Position numbers and translations under genes: made by a program | Assembly: GCA_036258175.1 (NCBI GenBank) | Contig: DATAEE010000300.1 | Coordinates: 1-64,000 of the forward strand | DNA length: 64,000 nucleotides | Source: DATAEE01 sp036258175 | Lineage (GTDB): Bacteria > Acidobacteriota > Vicinamibacteria > Vicinamibacterales > 2-12-FULL-66-21 | Direction of reading: 5' to 3' | The notes under the pieces: generated by a model | Told to the model about the DNA's origin: nothing | What the model saw: only the letters and a program-made list of their open reading frames with translations | Database searches by the model: none | Part shown: positions 33,072 through 39,888 of the stretch, in pieces | Position numbering within the stretch: position 1 is the first letter of the stretch | Layout: each line of letters starts with the position of its first letter

Positions 33072-33407
33072 ATGGCGAAGCCCACGTTCTACTGGAAACC
33101 GACTTGAACGACCTGCCGCAACGCCAGAAGGTTTCTGGAAACGAAGGGCGTCAAAGTCGAGGAGCGCGATATCAATCGCAATCCGCCCACGCGGGAATTC
33201 CTCGAACAGCACATCGACAAGGATACCTTCCTGGACTTCGTCAGCACGCGGAGTCCAATCTTCAAGAGCCGTCCGCTGCCCAAGTCGAGGAAGGAAGCGA
33301 TTGACATGATGATGGCGCAGCCTAACCTGATCAGGCGCCCCATCCTCGTGCGCGGATCGAAGACCGTCTTCGGCTTCGACAAGGAAAAATACCGCGACTT
33401 CGAATGA
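33072..33407 (+). CDS. ArsC/Spx-family thioredoxin-fold protein with in-frame UGA: probable selenoprotein
   Basis: 111 residues if UGA 33105-33107 is read as selenocysteine (residue 12), ending at TGA 33405. The N-terminus reads MAKPTFYWKPT-U-TTCRNARRFLE, where family members have Cys, so the redox motif becomes UxxC. Downstream the frame is intact and clearly ArsC/Spx-like: DINRNPPTREFLEQHI and LIRRPILVRGSKTVFGFDKE. A 6-bp stem with GGU loop begins 16 bases after the UGA, as bacterial SECIS elements do. The gene is followed by DUF72 with an ATGA overlap. Likely role: thiol/selenol reductase or arsenate reductase relative. Alternatives are a TGC-to-TGA pseudogene or a sequencing error; the intact frame and the hairpin argue against both. 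Confidence 0.8.
33124..33138 (+). promoter_or_regulatory. Candidate bacterial SECIS element
   Basis: CCAGAA-GGT-TTCTGG, a perfect 6-bp stem with a three-base loop beginning GG. The loop starts 22 bases after the UGA, within the 16-37 base window known for SelB-recognised hairpins. It lies inside the coding sequence. Confidence 0.75.
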
Positions 33408-34360
33408 AGAATCCTGGATCGCCGGCCGGCTCAAGCCGGCGAAGCAACATCCGTGTCGGCACGTCAGGCTGGAGCTACCCGTCTGGCAAAGGGACGTGGA
33501 AGGGCCTTTTCTATCCGAAGAAGCGCGGAGACGAGCTGCCCTTCTACGCGGAGCACTTCGACACCGTAGAGGTGAACTCCAGCTTCTACGGGCCGCCAAC
33601 GGCTGCGACGGCGAAGAAGTGGGCCGAGCGCACGCCGGCGGGATTCGAGTTCGCGCTCAAGCTGTACCAGAAGTTCACCCATCCGGAGATGTTCGCGAAA
33701 GCGACCGGCAAGGACGCCTTCGATCTCAGCAAAGCGGACGTCGATGAGTTCCGCCGCGGTATCGCACCGCTCGCCGACGCCGGCAAGCTGGGACCACTCG
33801 TTGCGCAGTTCCCCGCCAGTTTCCGCGCCGACGCCGCGTCGCGTGACTATCTCGCCTGGCTGCTCGATGCGTTTCGCGACTACGCCGTCGCCGTCGAGCT
33901 CCGTCACAGGAGCTGGAGCGACGAACGCGACGCCACCGACGAGCTGTTATCGGAGACGGGCGCGGCGCTGGTGCAGATCGACGAGCCCAAGTTCCGGGAT
34001 TCGATCCGGCAGACCTTCAAACCAAACGTGCCCGCCTTCTTCTACATGCGACTGCACGGCCGGAACGCCGCCAACTGGTGGAGGCACAAGGATCGCGACG
34101 ATCGCTACGACTATCTGTATTCGGAGGATGAACTGAAGCCGATCGCAACGGCAGTCCGCGACGCGGGCCGCGCGGCGAAGAAAGCCTATGCCTACATGAA
34201 CAATCATTTCGCCGCAAAGGCCGTCGTGAACGCGGCGATCCTGAAGCATCAGCTCGGACAGGATCTTCCGGGCGAGTACCCGCCAGGGCTCGTCGATCGC
34301 TACCCGGTGCTCGAAGGTATCGTCAGGGTTTCTTCTCCGCTTTTACGTAGATCCTCTTAA
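33404..34360 (+). CDS. DUF72 (YecE-like) TIM-barrel protein
   Basis: Conserved protein of unknown function, 318 residues. IRVGTSGWSYPSGKGTWKGLFYP (conserved YecE start) begins near residue 15; HFDTVEVNSSFYGPPTAATAKKWAERTP and FYMRLHGRNAANWW follow, and YAYMNNHFAAKAVVNAAIL closes the domain. The first ~14 residues (SPAGSSRR) are encoded by a palindrome with GCCGGC arms (33425-33440) and look like an added extension. It is translationally coupled to the selenoprotein candidate (ATGA) and overlaps the convergent cyclophilin gene by 38 bases. Confidence 0.88.
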   Translation: MKNPGSPAGSSRRSNIRVGTSGWSYPSGKGTWKGLFYPKKRGDELPFYAEHFDTVEVNSSFYGPPTAATAKKWAERTPAGFEFALKLYQKFTHPEMFAKATGKDAFDLSKADVDEFRRGIAPLADAGKLGPLVAQFPASFRADAASRDYLAWLLDAFRDYAVAVELRHRSWSDERDATDELLSETGAALVQIDEPKFRDSIRQTFKPNVPAFFYMRLHGRNAANWWRHKDRDDRYDYLYSEDELKPIATAVRDAGRAAKKAYAYMNNHFAAKAVVNAAILKHQLGQDLPGEYPPGLVDRYPVLEGIVRVSSPLLRRSS

Positions 34361-34871
34361 CGACGTCGCCAATCTCGATCTTGTCAACGACGTCGGCGCC
34401 GGCGATCAGCTGGCCGAACACCGTGTAACGGCCGTCGAGCCGCGGCGTCGGCGCCTTCGTAATGTAGAACTGGCTGTCGCCCAGCGACGGGTTACCTGCA
34501 TACGCGAGACCGACGGCCCCCTGCTTGTGGGTTCGCTTTTTCGAGAACTCGGCGACGCCGACGGGTTTGCCGCTACCGGCACCTGGGCCTTTTCCCCACA
34601 GATCCTTTTTGGTCATGTCGCGCGTTTGCGGATCGCCCATCTGGATCACGAAGTTCGGCTCGACGCGGTGGAAACGCTGACCATTGTAGAAGCCGCGCCG
34701 CACCAGGTTGAGGATGTGCACGACTGTCTTCGGTGCATCCTCGGGATACGTCTCGAACTCGATCGTCCCCTTCGCCGTCTCCATGACGACGACGGGACCG
34801 GCACCGGGCGAGGTCTGCTGTACGGTTACGGATGAGCAAAGCGCGACCGCGACGACGAAGCTGCTGAGCAT
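34323..34871 (-). CDS. Cyclophilin-type peptidyl-prolyl cis-trans isomerase, exported
   Basis: 182 residues with an N-terminal signal-like segment (LSSFVVAVALCSSVTVQQ) and a cyclophilin domain: GTIEFETYPEDAPKTVVHILNLVRRGFYNGQRFHRVEPNFVIQMGD in the first half (split; catalytic Arg in FHRV), GAVGLAYAGNPSLGDSQFYITKAP, and LDGRYTVFGQLIAG at the end. It aids folding of periplasmic proteins. ATG 34871 is chosen because TATATT ends 6 bases before it; an in-frame ATG at 34904 would place the signal peptide internally. Confidence 0.9.
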   Translation of the reverse strand: MLSSFVVAVALCSSVTVQQTSPGAGPVVVMETAKGTIEFETYPEDAPKTVVHILNLVRRGFYNGQRFHRVEPNFVIQMGDPQTRDMTKKDLWGKGPGAGSGKPVGVAEFSKKRTHKQGAVGLAYAGNPSLGDSQFYITKAPTPRLDGRYTVFGQLIAGADVVDKIEIGDVVKRIYVKAEKKP

Positions 34872-34877
34872 TTCGGA

Positions 34878-34883
34878 AATATA
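34878..34883 (-). promoter_or_regulatory. -10 box TATATT of the cyclophilin gene (probably leaderless)
   Basis: Ends 6 bases before ATG 34871; no Shine-Dalgarno. Confidence 0.5.
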
Positions 34884-34938
34884 GCCCGGATTGCGCCAAG
34901 GCATGCAGTTTGCTCAGCAGTACGACCTGGGGGTCGTC

Positions 34939-35379
34939 ATGATCGGATCACTGGTTCGTCTGCTGGTCGTGGTCGTCATCTTGGTGGCAGCGGCCGCATT
35001 CTTCCTCGGATATCGCTGGAGTAACGGCAATGTCGTACGGCCGGGCTCCGGGCCGGTCGGCACGGTTGGACGTGACGCGCCTGTCGACCCGTCGAAGGCG
35101 CGTGAGGCTGGCGCCAAGATCGGCGAGCAGGTCGCGACCGCGGCGAACGCCGCCGGCGAGCTGCTCGAGGACGGCCAGCTGACGGCGAAAATCAAATCGA
35201 AGATGACGCTCGACGATCTTGTGCAGGCGCGCACGATCAACGTGGATACAAAGGACCGCGTCGTCACGATCCGGGGCCGCGTACGAACGGAAGCGGAACG
35301 TCAGCGTGCGGTGCAGCTCGCGCGCGAAACGGCGGGCGTCAAGGCTGTCGTCGATCGGCTGACAGTCGAGGCGCGATAA
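34939..35379 (+). CDS. Membrane-anchored BON-domain protein
   Basis: 146 residues. A single N-terminal transmembrane helix (LVRLLVVVVILVAAAAFFLGY) is followed by a spacer and a C-terminal BON domain (~80-145: DGQLTAKIKSKMTLDDLVQ, INVDTKDRVVTIRGRV, RAVQLARETAGVKAVVDRL). BON domains attach to phospholipid membranes and are common in osmotic or envelope stress proteins. ATG 34939 fits the helix; an upstream in-frame TTG at 34891 is possible. Confidence 0.83.
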   Translation: MIGSLVRLLVVVVILVAAAAFFLGYRWSNGNVVRPGSGPVGTVGRDAPVDPSKAREAGAKIGEQVATAANAAGELLEDGQLTAKIKSKMTLDDLVQARTINVDTKDRVVTIRGRVRTEAERQRAVQLARETAGVKAVVDRLTVEAR

Positions 35380-35384
35380 CTCGA

Positions 35385-35561
35385 GTGCCTGGTGCCAGGT
35401 GCCGGGTGCCTGGTGCATAACGATAGGTGCCTGGTGCCTGGTGGGTGCCTGGTGCCTGGTGGGTGCTTGGTGCTTGGTGGGTGCCTGGTGCTACGCACCG
35501 ATCCAGGCACCACGCACCAGACGCTGTGCACCAGGCACCCCGCACCAGGCACCAGGCACCC
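35385..35561. repeat. Heptamer array GTGCCTG, forward then inverted
   Basis: Forward units GTGCCTG/GTGGGTG/GTGCTTG run to ~35494, inverted units CAGGCAC to 35561. It separates the convergent BON and nth genes and can fold as one long stem, so it may also act as a transcript end. Confidence 0.85.
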
Positions 35562-35567
35562 ATTGGA

Positions 35568-36287
35568 TCAACGTCCCGTCTTCTTCACGCCAATCTTCGG
35601 GCAGATGTCGACTAGCACGCAGGCCGAACACCGCGGATACACCGGTCGGCAGACGTTCTGGCCCCACGTCACCAGATAGAGGTTGATGAGCGGCCACCAC
35701 CGCCGGGCCGCAACCTTGTAGAGCGCCTGCTCGGTCTGTTCAGGTGTTTTCGTCAGAACCCATCCCATGCGGTTCGCGATGCGATGGACGTGGGTGTCCA
35801 CGCAGATGTTGTCACGGCTCGCATGCGCGAGAATCAGGACCAGGTTCGCGGTCTTGCGGCCCACGCCTGGCAGCGTCAAAAGATCCACCATCGTCGACGG
35901 CACGCGGCCTCCGAAGTGCGTCATGATCTGCTCGCACGCCGCTTTCACGTGGCGCGCCTTGTTGCGATAGAAGCTGACGGGATAGATCAGTTTCTCGATT
36001 TGCTTCGTCTTCAGAGCGGCCATCGTTCGCGGCGTGCGCGCGACACGAAAGAGGCGTTCCGAGGCCGCAGCGGTCACAGGGTCGCGGGTCTGCGCCGACA
36101 GTATGGTGGCGATCAGGACCTGGAACGGATCCTCCTGCTGCTCTTCCGCAATTTTCTCGACCGCTGGTTCCTCAAGGCCGTCGATCGCTTTCGCGAGCCG
36201 CCGCATCACGCCAGTCACCGGCACCGCGAAGACGGGCAGCCGCTTTCTTGATTCCGAAGTCTGGAGTCTGGATTCCACGAGTGTCAT
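35568..36287 (-). CDS. nth: Endonuclease III (DNA glycosylase/AP lyase)
   Basis: Base-excision repair enzyme for oxidised pyrimidines, 239 residues. DPFQVLIATILSAQTRDP (~54-71), the HhH motif LPGVGRKTANLVLILAH with the catalytic Lys, VDTHVHRIANRMGW with the catalytic Asp, and the 4Fe-4S ligands C-x6-C-x2-C-x5-C (CRPVYPRCSACVLVDIC) are intact. The start is ATG 36287, overlapping the dehydrogenase stop (ATGA). The first ~27 residues are unusual and partly come from a small TCTGGA repeat (36251-36276); Met28 may be the ancestral start. Confidence 0.93.
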   Translation of the reverse strand: MTLVESRLQTSESRKRLPVFAVPVTGVMRRLAKAIDGLEEPAVEKIAEEQQEDPFQVLIATILSAQTRDPVTAAASERLFRVARTPRTMAALKTKQIEKLIYPVSFYRNKARHVKAACEQIMTHFGGRVPSTMVDLLTLPGVGRKTANLVLILAHASRDNICVDTHVHRIANRMGWVLTKTPEQTEQALYKVAARRWWPLINLYLVTWGQNVCRPVYPRCSACVLVDICPKIGVKKTGR

Positions 36288-37240
36288 ACAGGCGTCAGGG
36301 GCGGCTGGCCGCTCAGCACTGCAAGCACGTTGTTGACGGCGAGATCCGCCATCGCCGTGCGTGTCTCGCGCGTCGCGCTGCCAAGATGCGGCGCGAGCAC
36401 GACGTTCTCGAAACCGAGCAGGTCCGGATGAACGATCGGCTCCTTCTCGTACACGTCGAGCGCCGCGCCAGCGATCAGCCGCTCCCGGAGCGCCCACGCA
36501 AGCGCCGCCTCGTCCACGACCGGGCCTCGCGAAGTGTTGATCAGATACGCGGTCCGTTTCATGCGCGCGAGCGCGCGCTGATCGATGAGATGACGCGTCT
36601 CCGGAGTCAGCGGCGTGTGGATCGAGATGACGTCCGACGTCACGAGGAGCTCGTCGAAGCTGACGGTGCAGCAGGCCTGAAGGCTTGCGCTACGTCCGCG
36701 ATGATACGCGACCGCCATGCCGAAGGCTGGCGCGCGCGCCGCCACCGCGCGGCCGATGCGTCCCATGCCGAGAATTCCGAGCTGCTTGCCGGCCAGCTCG
36801 GCGCCGAGCATGAAGTCGAGTCCCCATCGCTTCCAACCGGCGGCGCGGACAAGGCGATCGCCTTCGGTAATGCGCCGCGTCACCGAGAGGATGAGTCCCC
36901 ACGTGAACTCCGCGACCGCTTCGGTCAGCACTTCGGGCGTGTTCGTGACGACGATCCCCCGCGCGCGGGCGCGCTCGACGTCGATGTTGTCGTAGCCAAC
37001 CGCGACGTCCGCGATGATCTTCAGGCGACGTGCGGCATCGATAACTGACGCGTCGATGCGGTCGGTCAGCACGCAGATGAGTCCGTCTGCCTCGCGCACC
37101 CGATCGCGAAGCTCATCCGGCGAGAGGACGTCGCCCTCGTGCCGATCAACCTCGAAGCGTTCCTCGAGCCGCGCGATGACCCTCGACGGCAGCCGCCTCG
37201 TCACGAGGACGCGAGGTCGGGTTCTAGGTTCGGGGTTCAA
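36284..37240 (-). CDS. NAD-dependent D-2-hydroxyacid dehydrogenase
   Basis: 318 residues, glyoxylate/hydroxypyruvate reductase-like. NAD fold GILGMGRIGRAVAARAPAFG (~152-171); catalytic Arg, Glu and His lie in LINTSRGPVVDEAAL, DVYEKEPIVHPDLL and APHLGSAT. The TTG start (37240) lies inside the GAACC-type heptamer array, so the first residues (NPEPRTRP) are repeat-encoded. A palindrome at 36671-36694 inserts residues SASLQACC between the NAD fold strand AVAYHRGR and VSFDELL. It lies directly downstream of the microcompartment genes and could serve NADH recycling there, which is only an inference. Confidence 0.9.
   Translation of the reverse strand: MNPEPRTRPRVLVTRRLPSRVIARLEERFEVDRHEGDVLSPDELRDRVREADGLICVLTDRIDASVIDAARRLKIIADVAVGYDNIDVERARARGIVVTNTPEVLTEAVAEFTWGLILSVTRRITEGDRLVRAAGWKRWGLDFMLGAELAGKQLGILGMGRIGRAVAARAPAFGMAVAYHRGRSASLQACCTVSFDELLVTSDVISIHTPLTPETRHLIDQRALARMKRTAYLINTSRGPVVDEAALAWALRERLIAGAALDVYEKEPIVHPDLLGFENVVLAPHLGSATRETRTAMADLAVNNVLAVLSGQPPLTPV
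36671..36694. repeat. Palindromic element inserted in the dehydrogenase gene
   Basis: GCAGGCCT-GA-AGGCTTGC followed by GCTACG. On the minus strand it starts GTAGCGCAAGCCTTCAGG, like the GTAG palindromes at 15678 and 39036, and is read as SASLQACC. Confidence 0.7.
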
Positions 37241-37372
37241 AGTTCAAGGCACCGTTCGGGGTTCTTGGTTCACGGTTCGGTTCGAGGTGCCGCACGCGGA
37301 ACTTTGAACCGCACCTGGAACCCGGAACCCTGAACGGCTCCTTGAACCTTGAACCATTCGAACCCTGAACCG
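37219..37372. repeat. Heptamer array GGTTC-type, forward then inverted
   Basis: GGGTTCTAGGTTCGGGGTTC-like units to ~37300, then GAACC/GGAACCC/TTGAACC units to 37372. It holds the start codon of the dehydrogenase gene and fills the gap to the small Cys-rich protein gene. Confidence 0.85.
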
Positions 37373-37376
37373 TCGT

Positions 37377-37595
37377 TTAATGGCCGTGCGACAGGCAGTA
37401 CCCGCAGTGATTGCAGCTGACCGACGGCTCGATCAGGCAGGGGCCGTCGATGTCGCCGCCGCTCATCAGATTGAAACGGGCGTGGCTCGAATGCAGGGTT
37501 CCATGGGTTCCATGAGTTCCGGAGGTTCCCGGCGAGGCGGCGAGGTGACGTTGAACGGCGTCACGTATCAGCGAACGAAGGGCCTGCTCGTCCAT
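37377..37595 (-). CDS. Small Cys/His-rich protein of the microcompartment locus
   Basis: 72 residues, family not recognised. The N-terminus EQALRSLIRDAVQRHLA (residues 3-19) is an amphipathic helix of the kind that targets cargo to microcompartment shells. A Gly/Thr/His linker (GTHGTHGT, repeat-encoded) follows. The C-terminus IEPSVSCNHCGYCLSHGH (~55-72) offers three Cys and three His for a metal or Fe-S centre. The gene starts 3 bases after a BMC pentamer gene, so the two are almost certainly co-expressed. A cofactor or electron-carrying lumen protein is a reasonable guess but not shown. Confidence 0.7.
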   Translation of the reverse strand: MDEQALRSLIRDAVQRHLAASPGTSGTHGTHGTLHSSHARFNLMSGGDIDGPCLIEPSVSCNHCGYCLSHGH

Positions 37596-37598
37596 GGC

Positions 37599-37868
37599 TC
37601 AGCTCAGGTCGACGCGATCGACGATCCCCATTATGGCAGCATCGACCGCGGCAGCTTTGCGGCCGAGCGCGTCGCCCGCCGCGCGACCTTCGAGCACGAT
37701 GAGCACTTTGTCGCCGACGCCCGCGCCGACCGAGTCGATCGCCAGCAGCGTCGTGCCGCGCGGCGCGTCGTCGAGCGTCAGCGGCTGCACGAGCAGCAGC
37801 TTCGCGCCTTCGAGCTTCCGGTTTTTCTGCGTGGCGACGACGGTGCCGACGACGCGGGCGATTTGCAT
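37599..37868 (-). CDS. BMC pentamer shell protein (EutN/CcmL family), copy 1
   Basis: 89 residues. QIARVVGTVVATQKNRKLEGAKLLLVQ at the start (split), LLAIDSVGAGVGDKVLIVLEG in the middle, and AAIMGIVDRVDL at the end match the EutN/CcmL fold that caps shell vertices as pentamers. First of three paralogs in a row, which differ in the loop after VLIV. Lies in the minus-strand unit aldolase, BMC-H, three BMC-P, Cys-rich protein. Confidence 0.93.
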   Translation of the reverse strand: MQIARVVGTVVATQKNRKLEGAKLLLVQPLTLDDAPRGTTLLAIDSVGAGVGDKVLIVLEGRAAGDALGRKAAAVDAAIMGIVDRVDLS

Positions 37869-37910
37869 TGTCTGCTCACGCTCGGCGCGCTGATTCGCGG
37901 CGTCTTGTCG

Positions 37911-38186
37911 TCATGCCTGCGATTCGTTCGTCCACTGATCCACGATACCGATAATCGTGGCATCGGACGGCGCCTCGACCGGATAGAAGGGGTACGCTGC
38001 CTCCCGGCCGCGTACGAAGAACACATTCTCACCCACGCCGGCGCCAATCGAGTCGCACGCGACCAGCGTGCGGCCTGCGGAGGACCCATCCGCGGCGATC
38101 GGTTGAATCAGCAGGAGCTTGATGCCGGTCAGGTTCGCGTCCTTGCGCGTCGCGACGACGTCACCGATTACGCGGGCGAGCTGCAT
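37911..38186 (-). CDS. BMC pentamer shell protein (EutN/CcmL family), copy 2
   Basis: 91 residues: QLARVIGDVVATRKDANLTG, then LVACDSIGAGVGENVFFVRG and ATIIGIVDQW. The loop between (REAAYPFYPVEAPSD) is longer and more aromatic than in copies 1 and 3, so the three paralogs probably occupy different vertices or fulfil different roles. Separated from copy 1 by 42 bases holding a partial dispersed repeat. Confidence 0.93.
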   Translation of the reverse strand: MQLARVIGDVVATRKDANLTGIKLLLIQPIAADGSSAGRTLVACDSIGAGVGENVFFVRGREAAYPFYPVEAPSDATIIGIVDQWTNESQA

Positions 38187-38192
38187 TCGCTT

Positions 38193-38258
38193 CTTTTATT
38201 TGTTTGCCGGGGGCCCCACCCCCCGGCCTGCCACGCCTCGCTTACGCTCGGCGCGCTG
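38193..38258. repeat. Composite repeat module between BMC-P genes
   Basis: T-rich lead-in, hairpin arms GCCGGGGG / CCCCCCGGC (38206-38227), then the GCCACGCCTCGCT...GGCGCGCTG unit (38230-38258). Same order as the module at 5238-5345. Confidence 0.7.
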
Positions 38259-38275
38259 CTCCCAGCATCAAGCCA

Positions 38276-38545
38276 CTAATCCTGCGATTCGATGGCGTCC
38301 ACGATACCGACGATCGCAGCGTCGACTGGACAGTCCTTCATGCCGGAGGCCATCCGCGCGGAACTGCCGGAAACGATGAGCACCGTCTCACCGACGCCGG
38401 CGTCAACCGTATCGACCGCGACGAGGTAGGCGCCGTCCATCCGGCCCTGTGGATCGATGCCGCGCGCAATGAGCAGCTTGCTGCTGACGAGCCGTTCGTC
38501 CTTTCGCGTGGCGACGACGGTACCGACTAAGCGAGCGAGAATCAT
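38276..38545 (-). CDS. BMC pentamer shell protein (EutN/CcmL family), copy 3
   Basis: 89 residues starting ILARLVGTVVATRKDERLV, with LVAVDTVDAGVGETVLIVSG and DAAIVGIVDAIE. The start is ATG 38545; the in-frame extension to 38659 is repeat-encoded. A Cys (KDCPVD) lies where the other copies have Ala or Ser. Part of the shell-gene run. Confidence 0.93.
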   Translation of the reverse strand: MILARLVGTVVATRKDERLVSSKLLIARGIDPQGRMDGAYLVAVDTVDAGVGETVLIVSGSSARMASGMKDCPVDAAIVGIVDAIESQD

Positions 38546-38555
38546 GATATGGAGC

Positions 38556-38700
38556 CGGACCTCGGACCTCGGGCTTCGGGTCTCGGACGTGCCTCGTGCT
38601 TCAGCCCTCGGGTTGTTCCGTGCCTCGTGACAGCGCATGAGGCACGATCCGCTAGGCACGCGCGAGGCACAAGGCCCGAGCCCCGAGGCACGCGCCTAGG
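38556..38700. repeat. Heptamer-like array between BMC-P and BMC-H genes
   Basis: CTCGGGCTTCGGGTCTCGG-type units followed, after GTGCCTCGTG units, by inverted GAGGCAC and GCCCGAGCCCCGAGG units. The end of the array supplies the BMC-H stop codon (38696-38698). Confidence 0.75.
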
Positions 38701-38992
38701 CTTTAGCAGTCGCAGCAGCTTTCCCGATCGGCAGGGTGTCTTCAAGGTTCGCGTGCGGGCGCGGAATGACGTGGACCGACACGAGCTCGCCGACGCGGCG
38801 TGCCGCCGCCGCTCCGGCGTCGGTCGCCGCTTTCACTGCCGCCACGTCGCCGCGGACGATCGCGGTCACGTAGCCCGCACCGATTTTTTCCCAGCCGACC
38901 AGGGTGACCTTGGCCGCCTTGACCATCGCGTCCGCCGCTTCGATCATCGCGACGAGCCCCTTGGTCTCGACCATCCCCAGCGCCTCGCCCAT
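38696..38992 (-). CDS. BMC hexamer shell protein (BMC-H)
   Basis: 98 residues forming the hexagonal tiles of a microcompartment shell. EALGMVETKGLVAMIEAADAM is the conserved opening (split) with edge Lys; VGWEKIGAGYVTAIVRGDVAAVKAA gives the pore region, with GAG in place of the commoner GSG; the end HVIPRPHANLEDTLPIG is typical. It is the only hexamer gene here, so it presumably makes most of the shell. Downstream of the aldolase gene in the same unit. Confidence 0.95.
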   Translation of the reverse strand: MGEALGMVETKGLVAMIEAADAMVKAAKVTLVGWEKIGAGYVTAIVRGDVAAVKAATDAGAAAARRVGELVSVHVIPRPHANLEDTLPIGKAAATAKA

Positions 38993-39035
38993 TGAATGCC
39001 TCCAGGCCCGGCCCGCAGCCGGGTTATCCGCCGAC

Positions 39036-39059
39036 GCCCGACCTGAAGGTCGGGGCTAC
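39036..39059. repeat. GTAG-type palindrome at the aldolase stop codon
   Basis: On the minus strand GTAGCCCCGACC-TTCA-GGTCGGGC, a hairpin with a 7-8 bp stem. Its TAG is the aldolase stop (39056-39058). No clear T-run follows. Confidence 0.75.
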
Positions 39060-39886
39060 GTAAGTTTCTTGATAGCGTCCTCGATGAGGGCCGTGAGCTC
39101 GCGGTATGTTAGCCGAATTTCCTGATCGGATCCTAGCGCCGTGTCGGGGACGAGACGCGCGCCGCCTGCGGACCGTGGCGCCTGTACGACCTGACAGCTC
39201 GGATCGGCAGCCTCGGGTCCGTCGGCGCAAATCGGCGCGGGCGATGCGATGCCGTACATCCCGCGCAGCCCCTGGAGCCGCTCGACCTCTTCGCGCGAGA
39301 GGAGATGTTCGCGGCCGAGCAGCCGCGCCACGAGGCTGATGCGCGCGAAGTGTTCGACCGTCTCCATCTTGTAGTAGGCCGAGAACAGCTCCCGGCACGC
39401 GGTGAGCGCGCCGTGATTGGCGAGCAGCAGACCATCGTGCGCGCCAATGTAGCGCTCGACGGCATCCGCCAATTCATGCGTCGAGGGTGTCCCGTATTCG
39501 GCGATCGGGATGGAACCGAGCGTCGTCACCACCTCCGCCAGCACCGCGCGATCCAGCGGAATGCCGGCGACGGCGAAGCCGGTTGCCACCGGCGGGTGCG
39601 CGTGCACGACCGCCTGGATGTCCGGGCGACGCCGGTACACCGCCAGATGCATCAGCAGCTCCGTCGATGGATCGCGCTCGCCGGCAATCTTGCGGCCGGA
39701 CATGTCGGTCACGACCATCATCTCGGGAGTCATGAATCCCTTCGACACGCTCTTCGGCGTCGTCAGGAGACGGTCGGCGGACAGGCGGACGCTGATGTTG
39801 CCGTCGTTCGAGGCGACGTACTCCCGCGCGTGCAGGCGCCGCCCCACTTCGACGATGTCTTTGCGGAGCGCGTCCTCGGACTTCAT
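39056..39886 (-). CDS. Class II aldolase/adducin family enzyme, probable microcompartment cargo (fuculose/rhamnulose-phosphate aldolase type)
   Basis: 276 residues. REYVASNDGNISVRLSADRLL, AVVHAHPPVATGFAVAG (HxH zinc site, ~91-107), and LLANHGALTACRELFSAYYKME (third His) are standard for L-fuculose-1-phosphate-type aldolases, which release lactaldehyde. Unlike ordinary members it carries a ~40-residue Pro/Ala linker and then a C-terminal amphipathic helix (LTYRELTALIEDAIKKL), the layout of an encapsulation peptide. With the shell genes it suggests a metabolosome for deoxy sugars, like the planctomycete type. Aldehyde dehydrogenase and PduL genes are not in the window. Confidence 0.88.
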   Translation of the reverse strand: MKSEDALRKDIVEVGRRLHAREYVASNDGNISVRLSADRLLTTPKSVSKGFMTPEMMVVTDMSGRKIAGERDPSTELLMHLAVYRRRPDIQAVVHAHPPVATGFAVAGIPLDRAVLAEVVTTLGSIPIAEYGTPSTHELADAVERYIGAHDGLLLANHGALTACRELFSAYYKMETVEHFARISLVARLLGREHLLSREEVERLQGLRGMYGIASPAPICADGPEAADPSCQVVQAPRSAGGARLVPDTALGSDQEIRLTYRELTALIEDAIKKLT

Positions 39887-39888
39887 TG

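Noticed and set aside
33072..33107. The ArsC-like gene as a simple pseudogene with a nonsense mutation
   Set aside because: Only one codon is affected, at the one residue where Sec commonly replaces Cys; the remaining 99 codons are intact and coupled to the next gene, and a SECIS-like stem sits at the right distance. Kept as an alternative only.
35385..35561. Small Cys/Trp/Gly-rich frames within heptamer arrays as genes
   Set aside because: Their predicted peptides (PGAWWVPGAWW-type) are direct translations of the repeat in all frames, with no start signals or conservation beyond the repeat.
38546..38659. N-terminal extension of the third BMC pentamer protein to 38659
   Set aside because: The 38 added residues are translated from the repeat array; EutN-type proteins begin at the Met of MILARLVG (38545).
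37599..38992. BMC genes as a carboxysome
   Set aside because: No RuBisCO, carbonic anhydrase or CcmM/CsoS2 is present; the aldolase with a tail points to a catabolic compartment.
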